From Bacteroidia bacterium (GTDB lineage: Bacteria > Bacteroidota > Bacteroidia > Cytophagales > Cyclobacteriaceae), in the NCBI GenBank assembly GCA_016650355.1, contig JAENVX010000186.1:1-15699 (forward strand): a stretch of DNA of 15,699 bases, written 5' to 3'. Both the position numbers and the translations under genes were made by a program. This document shows, one piece after another, positions 5,138 to 12,857 of this stretch. Below the pieces are notes generated by a model. The model was not told the origin of the DNA, ran no database searches, and saw only the letters and a program-made list of their open reading frames with translations. Within the stretch, counting starts at the first letter, position 1; each line of letters opens with the position of its first letter.

Positions 5138-6397
5138 TTATCCAATGTTGTGAGCCGTATAATTTATGTTTAGACGCTTTGCTGCTTTTTCAATTGTTAA
5201 ACCCTGTACTAAAATGCTGAATACTACACACATATAAGTTACAATCATTAATATCTGTTTGGCTTCGCTTTTGGGTAATGAGAGTACTAGCGCAATGGAA
5301 AGCCCTCCACGAAGTCCTCCCCAAACAATTAGTTTAGCCTCTCTGCTGTTTAAATTTGTAAACTTTGGTAAAATTAATTTGGGCAGATAAACAATAATGA
5401 CTCTTGAGAATAAAACAATAAGAATAGTAATTAATCCTATAAAAATGTATGTTATCCTAAAATCGATAACCACAAGCACAAATGCGATACCAATAAACAA
5501 GATAGCATTCAGAATTACGTCAATCAGTTCCCAAAATTTATGAACATACTCTAATGTGGTATCGCTCATAGCTTTATTTTGTTTATAGTTTCCTACCAAT
5601 AAGCCCATAATCACCATTGCCAATGCTCCCGATAAATGGAAATAAGAACTTAAAGTATAGCCTAACATTACAAAGGCAATTGTGAGTAAAACTTCTGTTT
5701 CATAATTGTCGATTGATTTTAAAAGTTTATGTAAAACATAACCCAATAAAAGTCCGAAAAATATGCCGCCACCTGCTTCCTGCAGAAATGTAATACCAAA
5801 ATGGGAAAAGTTGATTTTATCGTTTCCTAATTTTAAAGTTTCTAATAAAGCGATAAAGACTACAACACCAATGCCATCATTAAATAAAGATTCACCAACA
5901 ATGGTTGACTCTATTTTCTTTGACACATTTGCTTTGGTTAATATTCCTAAAACTGCAATAGGATCGGTAGGTGAAATAAGAGCTCCAAATATTAAACAAT
6001 GAATAAAGCCAATGGATACTCCCAGCAAACTGCATACTTCATAGAGCATCAATGCAATTACTAAGGTGGAAATTATAACCCCCCCCACTGCTAATATACT
6101 TACAGGTTTTAGCTGGTTTTTAATATCCTGCCAATTTATTTGTAAAGAGCCGGCGAAAAGTAAAAAGCCCAACATTATTTTAAGAATAATATTGCTGATG
6201 TCGGTATGTTCAATAATACTTTTAATTTCCGAGAAGTGTCCAAAATCCCATGCCTTACTGCTCAAAACCACAAGGGAAAGAATAGTTGAAAGGAAAAACA
6301 AGCCTATTACAAAAGGCAATTTAATAACCCTGTGATTAATATATGCAAAAGCCGCTGATAGACTCATTAGAATGACTAATAGGAGATAACTATTCAT
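5138..6397 (-). CDS. Na+/H+ antiporter, CPA1 (NhaP-type) family
   Basis: This is a 419-residue polytopic membrane protein of the CPA1 cation:proton antiporter family, which exchanges cytoplasmic Na+ (or K+/Li+) for external H+. About twelve hydrophobic segments span the protein. The ion-binding core is clear: FGALISPTDPIAVLGIL (Asp145 in the TDP of the unwound helix) and IVGESLFNDGIGVVVF (Asn173-Asp174, the electroneutral ND pair). Near the C-terminus is the conserved WGGLRGGLSIALVLSLP. There is no long cytoplasmic tail. The ATG at 6397 has only a weak AGAGAA upstream. It lies 61 bases after PPK2 and is probably the last gene of the long operon, where it would use the gradient made by the co-encoded H+-ATPase. 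Its DNA is visibly more AT-rich than the genes upstream of it. Na+ versus K+ preference cannot be read from the sequence. Confidence 0.93.
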   Translation of the reverse strand: MNSYLLLVILMSLSAAFAYINHRVIKLPFVIGLFFLSTILSLVVLSSKAWDFGHFSEIKSIIEHTDISNIILKIMLGFLLFAGSLQINWQDIKNQLKPVSILAVGGVIISTLVIALMLYEVCSLLGVSIGFIHCLIFGALISPTDPIAVLGILTKANVSKKIESTIVGESLFNDGIGVVVFIALLETLKLGNDKINFSHFGITFLQEAGGGIFFGLLLGYVLHKLLKSIDNYETEVLLTIAFVMLGYTLSSYFHLSGALAMVIMGLLVGNYKQNKAMSDTTLEYVHKFWELIDVILNAILFIGIAFVLVVIDFRITYIFIGLITILIVLFSRVIIVYLPKLILPKFTNLNSREAKLIVWGGLRGGLSIALVLSLPKSEAKQILMIVTYMCVVFSILVQGLTIEKAAKRLNINYTAHNIG

Positions 6398-6458
6398 TTT
6401 TACAATTTATTCTCTTCAAATTTTTGATAATAAGTTGAAATCATTTATTAGGATTTAT

Positions 6459-7304
6459 TCATTCCGTCTTTTTCCCTACGCGTACCGCCTTGTGATATTT
6501 CCTCCGGATGTCTTCAATATTTACTTTCGGTTCTGGAAACTCTATGTGAAGTTTTTTCATCGTTTCAACAATGATCTGTGAAATAGCGAGATTGCGGAAC
6601 CATTTTTGATCGGATGGAATAACAAACCACGGCGCTTCTTTGGTGCTGCATTTGCTGAGCGCGTCCTCGTAGGCTGTCTCATATCTTTCCCAGTATTCTC
6701 TTTCCGTATAATCCGCCTCGCTTATTTTCCAGCGCTTCGTTGGATCGTTGAGCCGTTTTTTGAAGCGCTGCAACTGCTCTTCTTTACTTATGTGAAGAAA
6801 GAATTTCAAAATGTGAGTATCGTTCGCTATAAGGTGCTGCTCGAATTCATTGATCTGTTCATAACGCTTCGACCATACTTTTTTCGGAACAAGATTGTGA
6901 ACGCGCACAATGAGAACATCTTCGTAATGTGAACGGTTGAAAACTACAACCTCGCCGGGTTTTGGAACCTGACGTTCAATCCGCCAAAGGAAATCATGAG
7001 TGAGTTCCTCGGGCGTAGGTTCTTTGAAGCCGACAACGCGGCAGCCCTGCGGATTCATCGAAATGATAACATGCCGGACAAAGCCATCCTTTCCGCCCGC
7101 ATCGGGAGCTTGAAGAACAATTAATAGCGAGTGTTTATGTTCAGCGAAAAGTCGATACTGTAATTCATGCATCTTCTCTTTAAGTTTCCCGGTCTTCTTT
7201 TTCGAAGATTTTTTCTTTCCATGTTTTTTTGCAAACTTCGTATCGAAATTATTAAGACTCACATTGCTTCCAGGCTCTACAATAAATTTTTTACTATAGT
7301 TCAC
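6459..7304 (-). CDS. ppk2: Polyphosphate kinase 2 (PPK2) family protein
   Basis: This 281-residue cytoplasmic kinase belongs to the PPK2 family, which transfers phosphate from polyphosphate to nucleoside mono- or diphosphates. The P-loop reads VLQAPDAGGKDGFVRHVI (Walker A, residues 65-74). The Walker B and catalytic stretch is VVVFNRSHYEDVLIVRVHN (119-137). A basic lid follows (RFKKRLNDPTKRWKISEADY), and conserved WFVIPSDQKWFRN stands near residue 230. A Lys-rich segment (26-43) precedes the core, as in many single-domain PPK2s. The length and the ED after SHY fit class III-like members that phosphorylate AMP and ADP, but class assignment needs a tree. The start is GTG at 7304, chosen because GGGAG lies seven bases upstream; a nearby ATG is out of frame. 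It sits 47 bases after the H+-ATPase gene. Confidence 0.95.
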   Translation of the reverse strand: MNYSKKFIVEPGSNVSLNNFDTKFAKKHGKKKSSKKKTGKLKEKMHELQYRLFAEHKHSLLIVLQAPDAGGKDGFVRHVIISMNPQGCRVVGFKEPTPEELTHDFLWRIERQVPKPGEVVVFNRSHYEDVLIVRVHNLVPKKVWSKRYEQINEFEQHLIANDTHILKFFLHISKEEQLQRFKKRLNDPTKRWKISEADYTEREYWERYETAYEDALSKCSTKEAPWFVIPSDQKWFRNLAISQIIVETMKKLHIEFPEPKVNIEDIRRKYHKAVRVGKKTE

Positions 7305-7351
7305 GGCATTACTCCCTAACCGACTACATCGATTTAATATTGTTGTTGAGA

Positions 7352-10300
7352 TTATTTTTTGTCATCGTTTAATTTTCCTTTTTTATTAGACTCATCTTTA
7401 CGGTTATCCCGCTTCGCTTTCTCCAAGTCCTCAACTGCTCGAACGTCCTCGCGCCCTAGTTCCTCGTAGAGTTCATGGACTCGCTTGACGATCCCCGGTG
7501 TCAAATCGGACGGTGCTTTGGTTTTAGCATCAGGTTTAGATTCAGCTTTCGTATCAGGTTTAGTCTCATCTTTCGCATCGGGTTTAGATTCATCTTTCGC
7601 ATCAGGTTTAGTCTCATCTTTCACATCAGGTTTAGATTCAATTTTTACTTCGGGCTTAGTTCCGGCTTTTTCTTCAGGTTTAGGTTCAGCTTTTACCTCG
7701 GGCTTAGTCCCGGCTTTGTCTTCAGGTTTAGGTTCATCTTTTACATCAGGCTTGGATTCATCTTTCGCATCAGGCTTAATTTCATCTTTTACATCAGGCT
7801 TGGATTCTTCTTTCACATCAGGTTTAGTTTCGGCTTTCCGTATTTCCTGTTCTGCCTTCTCCCAATCCTGAACAGATCGTCCTTCTTTGCTTCCACCTTC
7901 TTCATAGAGTTCATAAGCTCGCCTGGCAATCTGCGGCGCCAAATCGGCTGTTGCCTTGCTTTTTATGGGATCAAAAATCCGGTACGCCAGAAGTTTCACG
8001 CGATCATTCAAGAGGAACCAAACAAGAGCATAGCCCCAAACGAATCCTGCCCAACCCCAACCAAGGGGTGTCATAAAAAATCCATAAACCGCTATCAAAG
8101 TTGCAATGATTTGCGTACCGAGGACAGCTATCCATAAAATTTTTGCGGGGCGTATGGACCAGAACGGTTTACGTGTGCGTGTTAGGAAGATTGTCAAATG
8201 TCCAGCAACAGATAACTTTAAATACATCAGTGTCTGTATGTGTGCGCGATCTAGATGAAAGACGCGCTCGCCGAGATAAAACAAACCGAAAGCGGCTATT
8301 ACACCGATGACGCCCAGAACTGTTGAGATCCCCAGCACCATACGCATATTCCATGCTTCAGGTTGATCTTTGTAATGAACATTGTCATAGGCTATAGACA
8401 GGATGGCGCCGTCGTTAAGCAGCGCAAGCATCACGATCATCACTGCCGTCAATGGATAAAAGTTGAAAATCAAAATAGCCAACGTCATAAAAAAAAGTAC
8501 TCGCAATGTTTCGGCGATTCGGTAGATCGCATAACTGTTCATTCGCTGAAAGATGCGGCGGCTCTCCTTGACAGCATCAATAATCACAGACAGACCTGGC
8601 GTAGTTAGTACAATTGCAGCTGCAGCGCGTGCCGCATCAGTTGCGCCCGAAACGGCAATACCACAGTCGGATTTTTTCAAAGCCGGTGCGTCATTCACTC
8701 CATCGCCTGTCATGCCAACAATATGACCGCGTTTCTGCAAAACATCTACTATGTGGAACTTATGTTCGGGAAATACCTGAGCGAAGCCATCTGCATTTTC
8801 AATGGACTCGGAAACCTCCGTTGTCTCTTTCTTTTTAGAGTCGCCAAGGCTGGCGGCATCCAGAATGTTTGTACCCATATCTAATTTTTGGGCGGTTTCT
8901 TTTGCTATAGCAAGTGCATCGCCCGTAACCATTTTGATCTTAACACCCATCTCTCCCGCAGTCTTAATCGTTGCCTTTGCATCTTCTCGCGGCGGATCGA
9001 ACAAGGGCAGGACACCAACAAACTGCCATTGCCCGTCACCTTCGGCTCTCGCAACACCTAATGATCGAAAACCGCGCTCTGCGAATTCATTTACGGCTTT
9101 GTCTACAGCGGACCTTATCTGTCCTGCATTCGAAGACAATTCTAAAATCACTTGCGGCGCTCCCTTGCTTACCTTGAATGTTTTTCCGTCCTTGGTTTTG
9201 ACAGTGGCTTCGGTACGTTTATGCACAGGGTCGAACGGCATAAAATGAACCACTTCAAAACCCTTTAACGAATCCTTGTCTTTCAATCCATCCAGCACAG
9301 CCAGGTCAATGGTGTCGTTATTTTCAGCGCGCGATGCAAGCGCACCATAAAGGATTACCTGATCGGCGGAGATATTGTTCATACTGAAAGGATCGCCAAG
9401 AGTAAGTTTGTTCTGGGTAAGAGTGCCGGTCTTGTCGGCGCACAGTATGTCAACTCCAGCAAGTTCCTCAATAGCTACCAGCTTGCTCACAATCGCCTTT
9501 TTTCTGGCAAGTAGTTTTGCGCCGACAGCCATAGTAACCGACAAAACAGTAGGCATCGCAACCGGAATTGCCGCCACTGTCAACACCAATGCAAATTGCA
9601 GAGTGGTGAAAATCGGATCTCCGCGGTAGATAGCAACAGCAATAATCACGGTCACTAAAACTGCCGCGAGAATGATCAAATAATTACCAATTTTCAAAAC
9701 TGCTTTTTGAAAGTGGCTAACGGTATGTGCTTCTTGAACTAATTGGGCTGTCTTGCCAAAGTAAGTGTTCGTACCAGTGGCATAAACAATTGCGCTTATT
9801 TCACCACGCCGTATAATTGAACCGGAAAATACCGCTTCCCAGAATTTTCGTTCAATGGACAATGACTCACCTGTCAATGCGGATTGATCAACTTCAACCG
9901 GATCGCCATCCAACAAACGCGCATCAGCCGGTACAATATCACCTAAGCGCAATCGAATAACATCGCCAGGCACCAATTCACGAGCGGCGGGGGTGATCCA
10001 TTTGCCATCACGTTTTACTCTCGCCTTAATCGCCAGATTTGCTTTCAGTGCAGCGATGGCATTACCAGCTTCTCGTTCTTCCCAGAATCCGACCAGGGCA
10101 TTAGCAACAAGCAAAAGAAGGATGATAAAAAAATCCGGCCAGTGCCTTACCACACCAGATAGTATTACGGCTCCCTCAATCATCCATGGAATTGGACCCC
10201 AAAAATACGTGAGGAATTTAAGGAACATGTTGGTTTTCTTTTCTTCAATCTCGTTAGGACCATATTGCGTCAGCCGTTTCTCTGCCTCAGCTTGAGTGAG

Positions 10301-10465
10301 ACCTTCCGGAGATGACTCCAGTTTTTTCTCCACTTCCTCCATAGGCAGTGTTTTTAAATCGTCCTTAGCATTAGGCTTCACATCGTTCTTTGTTTTAAGT
10401 TTTGCGTTGTCCTTAGTATCGGGCTTCGGTTCGGGAGCTTTTGGTTTGTCGGTATCTGGTTTCAT
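7352..10465 (-). CDS. P3A-type H+-ATPase with DUF2934-like and octapeptide-repeat tail
   Basis: This is a 1037-residue P-type ATPase of the plasma-membrane H+-pumping class. The core (about 45-835) has TGES (198-201, actuator), AAIPVAMP (298-305, M4), the phosphorylated Asp344 in DKTGT, KGAP (434-437), MVTGD, GDGVNDAP (587-594), and LNDG (683-686). The Asp of LNDG corresponds to the proton-binding Asp684 of plant AHA2. About ten membrane segments are present. The ends are unusual. Residues 10-36 are Lys/Asp/Pro-rich. Residues 846-877 (RRAYELYEEGG, DWEKAEQEI) match the DUF2934 pattern. Residues 879-982 are thirteen 8-residue repeats of the ESKPDVKD type. A second, more diverged DUF2934-like unit lies at 992-1023 (VKRVHELYEELGRED). 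The tail could be autoinhibitory, as in plant and fungal pumps, or bind a partner; this is inference. It lies 16 bases after the STAS gene and 47 before ppk2. Confidence 0.96.
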   Translation of the reverse strand: MKPDTDKPKAPEPKPDTKDNAKLKTKNDVKPNAKDDLKTLPMEEVEKKLESSPEGLTQAEAEKRLTQYGPNEIEEKKTNMFLKFLTYFWGPIPWMIEGAVILSGVVRHWPDFFIILLLLVANALVGFWEEREAGNAIAALKANLAIKARVKRDGKWITPAARELVPGDVIRLRLGDIVPADARLLDGDPVEVDQSALTGESLSIERKFWEAVFSGSIIRRGEISAIVYATGTNTYFGKTAQLVQEAHTVSHFQKAVLKIGNYLIILAAVLVTVIIAVAIYRGDPIFTTLQFALVLTVAAIPVAMPTVLSVTMAVGAKLLARKKAIVSKLVAIEELAGVDILCADKTGTLTQNKLTLGDPFSMNNISADQVILYGALASRAENNDTIDLAVLDGLKDKDSLKGFEVVHFMPFDPVHKRTEATVKTKDGKTFKVSKGAPQVILELSSNAGQIRSAVDKAVNEFAERGFRSLGVARAEGDGQWQFVGVLPLFDPPREDAKATIKTAGEMGVKIKMVTGDALAIAKETAQKLDMGTNILDAASLGDSKKKETTEVSESIENADGFAQVFPEHKFHIVDVLQKRGHIVGMTGDGVNDAPALKKSDCGIAVSGATDAARAAAAIVLTTPGLSVIIDAVKESRRIFQRMNSYAIYRIAETLRVLFFMTLAILIFNFYPLTAVMIVMLALLNDGAILSIAYDNVHYKDQPEAWNMRMVLGISTVLGVIGVIAAFGLFYLGERVFHLDRAHIQTLMYLKLSVAGHLTIFLTRTRKPFWSIRPAKILWIAVLGTQIIATLIAVYGFFMTPLGWGWAGFVWGYALVWFLLNDRVKLLAYRIFDPIKSKATADLAPQIARRAYELYEEGGSKEGRSVQDWEKAEQEIRKAETKPDVKEESKPDVKDEIKPDAKDESKPDVKDEPKPEDKAGTKPEVKAEPKPEEKAGTKPEVKIESKPDVKDETKPDAKDESKPDAKDETKPDTKAESKPDAKTKAPSDLTPGIVKRVHELYEELGREDVRAVEDLEKAKRDNRKDESNKKGKLNDDKK
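7520..7831 (-). repeat. 24-bp coding minisatellite, 13 units
   Basis: Thirteen in-frame 24-bp units encode octapeptides of consensus E-(S/T/P)-K-P-(D/E)-(V/A)-K-(D/A), residues 879-982 of the H+-ATPase. The four units at residues 911-942 are a subtype (EPKPE(D/E)KA alternating with GTKPEVK), so pairs were probably copied as a block. The array keeps long open frames on the opposite strand, which are by-products. Confidence 0.93.
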
Positions 10466-10481
10466 AATGAGTATTCTCTAT

Positions 10482-10847
10482 TCATTTTTCAATGATCCAT
10501 TTTTTTGCTTCATCCAATTCAGAATTTTTATATATACGAAGTTCACAAGAAAGCATATAACCAAAGAATTTTGCAAAAGTATTTATCAGCTCATGATCAG
10601 ATACTAAAGCAATCCTTTCCCATGAAGATAGATGTTTCATTCCTATCTTAGCATCATCCAGCATGGCATTTAGATCAAATCCGGTAAAGTTGCTTCCAAG
10701 CTGGTATATCATCCGGATTTTTTTGTTTGCTTTCAATTTTTTCTCTACAGCAGGAATTAAAACTGTTTCATAATCTGTTCCGGTTATTTTACCTTCTGCG
10801 GAAACGCCCAGAACATTGTTTGGTAAATCATTCATTATTTTTAACAT
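10482..10847 (-). CDS. SpoIIAA-like STAS/SEC14 domain protein
   Basis: This 121-residue protein matches the SpoIIAA-like (STAS/SEC14) small-protein family along its whole length. The N-terminal strand has GVSAEGKITGTDYETVLIPA, followed by KIRMIYQLGSNFTGFDLNAM, DDAKIGMKHLSSWERIALVS (the most conserved block) and a C-terminal helix ELDEAKKWI. Members are cytoplasmic and lack the phosphorylated Ser context of true anti-sigma antagonists; their biochemical role is unsettled. The ATG at 10847 has AGGAG at good spacing. It follows GH130 by 36 bases and precedes the H+-ATPase by 16 bases. Similar proteins are common near stress and ion-transport genes, so a regulatory or accessory role for the pump is possible but unproven. 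Confidence 0.93.
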   Translation of the reverse strand: MLKIMNDLPNNVLGVSAEGKITGTDYETVLIPAVEKKLKANKKIRMIYQLGSNFTGFDLNAMLDDAKIGMKHLSSWERIALVSDHELINTFAKFFGYMLSCELRIYKNSELDEAKKWIIEK

Positions 10848-10883
10848 ATTTTTTCTCCTATTGAATTTCCAAAATATTTTGCA

Positions 10884-12002
10884 TTAAACTGTTGCTTCAG
10901 GTGAGTCGGCTTCACCTTCGACCGGAAGGATATCCGGCACATCAAGTCGTGCCACTCCAATCCTGTTGTCGGCCATTCCATAATAGACGTCAAAGCGATC
11001 CGGTGAACCAAGGTCGTCACGCCTGTCGATGCCGGTGGGGAATACAACATTGGGGACAGTTCCGTGGCGCTCCTGTGATGATTCAGGTTTTAGAACCGGT
11101 TCCACCGAACGATAAATGATTTCGCGCGGATGTTCTTCCGAGAGTACCATCACTCCGGCTGAGTAGCGCAGGTGATGTTCGTCATTTTCTTGACCCGTTA
11201 TTTCGCTCACACCATGGTAAATGATTAACCAGCCATGTCGGGTTAAGATGGGTGGAGTACCTCCACCAATTTTGAGTCGCTCCCAAGGCGATACAGGAGT
11301 TGCCAGCCGGTGATGCGAATTAAACAACCCAAGGTGATTCGGTTTGAGTCCATCCAACTCCATAGGGCAATAAGAAATCCATATACTTTCATGATCGAGA
11401 TCTACCAAACGGGTCTTGGGCTGGCAAGCAGTTTCTTCGGGACGAGTGCCGGGGAAAAGCGGTCTATGAATTATGGCCATCTGCATTTTCCCGGAGTGAT
11501 TGGGAATAGCGATAGGGAAGACACTGGCATCCTTGTTATCCACATGAACGAAATCGATACCGTCATACGGCTCAAAAGTCGCCAGCCCTAGTCGCTTCCA
11601 GTTAAACAAATCTTTAGATACTGCAAAAGCGATGCGCGGGCCTATGGGTGAATGTGCTGTGTAAGTCATCAAATAGTTTTGGAAGCGTTCCACAAACGTG
11701 ATGCGCGGATCCTCACAGCCACCGCTGCCATCGGGTCGTAGTTCATAATCAGCCTCCGGTTCCAAAGCTATGCCGAGCCGTTCAACACCTGTTGGGTCTC
11801 CCTCCCTATTAAATTTTACCTTTGCGATGCCGATGCGCGAATAATTGCCTTTTGCGACAAGCCGGGGAAACAGGTAAAGGTCGCCATCAGGCACGCGAAC
11901 GGCAGCCGGATTCAAGACACCTTCTACTTCCATCGGATTACCCTGTTCTGGTTCCATTATTTTTCCCAGCCGCTTCAAATTAAATTCATTCATCAAATTC
12001 AC
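10884..12002 (-). CDS. GH130-family beta-mannoside phosphorylase-like protein
   Basis: This 372-residue protein has the five-bladed propeller signature of glycoside hydrolase family 130, whose characterised members mostly phosphorolyse beta-mannosides to alpha-mannose 1-phosphate. Visible motifs are VLNPAAVRVPDG (29-40), GGCEDPRITF (94-103, holding the conserved Asp/Glu and Arg), NKDASVFP (156-163), GGGTPPIL (246-253), IIYHGV (260-265), NVVFPTG (318-324) and YYGMADNRIGVA (340-351). There is no signal peptide, so it acts in the cytoplasm. The start is GTG at 12002 or, more likely, ATG at 11993 (MNEFNLKRLGK); ribosome binding sites are weak. It follows the HAD gene by 24 bases. The gene neighbours HAD/PMM-like, manA and pgi fit catabolism of mannose 1-phosphate. 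Some family members are hydrolases, so the exact reaction is not fixed. Confidence 0.9.
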   Translation of the reverse strand: MNLMNEFNLKRLGKIMEPEQGNPMEVEGVLNPAAVRVPDGDLYLFPRLVAKGNYSRIGIAKVKFNREGDPTGVERLGIALEPEADYELRPDGSGGCEDPRITFVERFQNYLMTYTAHSPIGPRIAFAVSKDLFNWKRLGLATFEPYDGIDFVHVDNKDASVFPIAIPNHSGKMQMAIIHRPLFPGTRPEETACQPKTRLVDLDHESIWISYCPMELDGLKPNHLGLFNSHHRLATPVSPWERLKIGGGTPPILTRHGWLIIYHGVSEITGQENDEHHLRYSAGVMVLSEEHPREIIYRSVEPVLKPESSQERHGTVPNVVFPTGIDRRDDLGSPDRFDVYYGMADNRIGVARLDVPDILPVEGEADSPEATV

Positions 12003-12026
12003 TTGTATTATAATAGATGTCTATTG

Positions 12027-12776
12027 CTAATCGCTGTCTAAACAAGCGATGATTGTTTCGGTAACTCTTTTAGTTTCATTAGGACCTTTAACAGGTATAG
12101 AAACTACACCTGCTTCTTCAGCCGGATAGTCGTTCCCACCGGGAAACAAGGCATCACCAATGAATATCATCTCTTTAATTGAAATGCCAAGAATGTCCCG
12201 CAGCTTTCCGATCCCGTATGCTTTATCAATACCTGGTTTGGTAACATCGATGGAAGTCTCGCCACCCATTCGAACAGAGAATCCGGGAATTAAAGGGTCA
12301 AGGATTGATTTTATTTTCTTTCTCTTGGTGAAATCAGGATCCCATTTTTTCTTTTCTTCTAAAGGCGCTTGTTGGCCTAATGCTGAATATGTTATCTGGC
12401 TACCCCGATCTTCAATTATCTCTCCCCAAATTTTTTTAACTTTGAAACCCGCTTCTTCGAGCGCTTTTTTAAAAGCAGTTTTAATTTTTTTACTATCATC
12501 CGCAGTGAAATCTTCCGAATAGATTTTTTTCCAATCCCCATCGTATTTATAAAACTTTGTTCCACAAGTTGGGAGAAGTGAAAGATTCTTCAGGCGTTCG
12601 TCAGAGGGAAGATTAGAGAGGAGTTGTTTTTCAAACTGCGGCCAACCTCCTCCGGAAATTACAGCCACTTTAACGATACCTAGAAGGTCATGAAGTAATG
12701 CCGACATTTCTTTATCAAGAGACGATTTACTTTCTGCAAGCGTACCGTCCAGATCATAAACAATTAGTTTTTTCAT
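12027..12776 (-). CDS. HAD-IIB hydrolase, phosphomannomutase-like
   Basis: This 249-residue HAD-superfamily protein has a C2b-type cap. Motif I is YDLDGTLAE (nucleophile Asp8, acid/base Asp10), motif II ISGGGW (Ser41), motif III near DVTKPGIDKAYGIGKL (Lys185 candidate), and motif IV FIGDALFPGGNDYPAEEAGV (Asp208, Asp216). The layout resembles eukaryotic phosphomannomutase: compare IIEDRGSQITYSALGQQAPL with the PMM cap and GGETSIDVTKPGIDK with its GGxxSxDV...DK block. It is therefore a good candidate for interconverting mannose 1- and 6-phosphate, which its position between manA and GH130 supports. The alternative is a sugar-phosphate phosphatase such as a mannosylglycerate-type enzyme. ATG at 12776 follows AAAAGGTG, a good ribosome binding site. 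The gene is somewhat more AT-rich than manA and pgi. Confidence 0.85.
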   Translation of the reverse strand: MKKLIVYDLDGTLAESKSSLDKEMSALLHDLLGIVKVAVISGGGWPQFEKQLLSNLPSDERLKNLSLLPTCGTKFYKYDGDWKKIYSEDFTADDSKKIKTAFKKALEEAGFKVKKIWGEIIEDRGSQITYSALGQQAPLEEKKKWDPDFTKRKKIKSILDPLIPGFSVRMGGETSIDVTKPGIDKAYGIGKLRDILGISIKEMIFIGDALFPGGNDYPAEEAGVVSIPVKGPNETKRVTETIIACLDSD

Positions 12777-12857
12777 TATTATTTCACCTTTTAATTCCTG
12801 TTAAATTAATACACATTTCCAGGATTATCAATCATATCATTGTCATCTTGTTATTCA

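Noticed and set aside
7475..8137. Two long plus-strand ORFs (7475-8137 and 7485-7871) with Phe/Arg- and Ser/Gly-rich repeats
   Set aside because: They are the antisense readings of the 24-bp minisatellite in the ATPase gene; repetition of a 3n-length unit keeps opposite frames open.
8802..9248. 148-codon plus-strand ORF within the ATPase gene
   Set aside because: It is antisense to the conserved nucleotide-binding and phosphorylation domains, and has no motifs and no start context.
10841..11050. 69-codon minus-strand ORF over the end of the GH130 gene
   Set aside because: It is out of frame with the well-supported GH130 and STAS genes and overlaps both.
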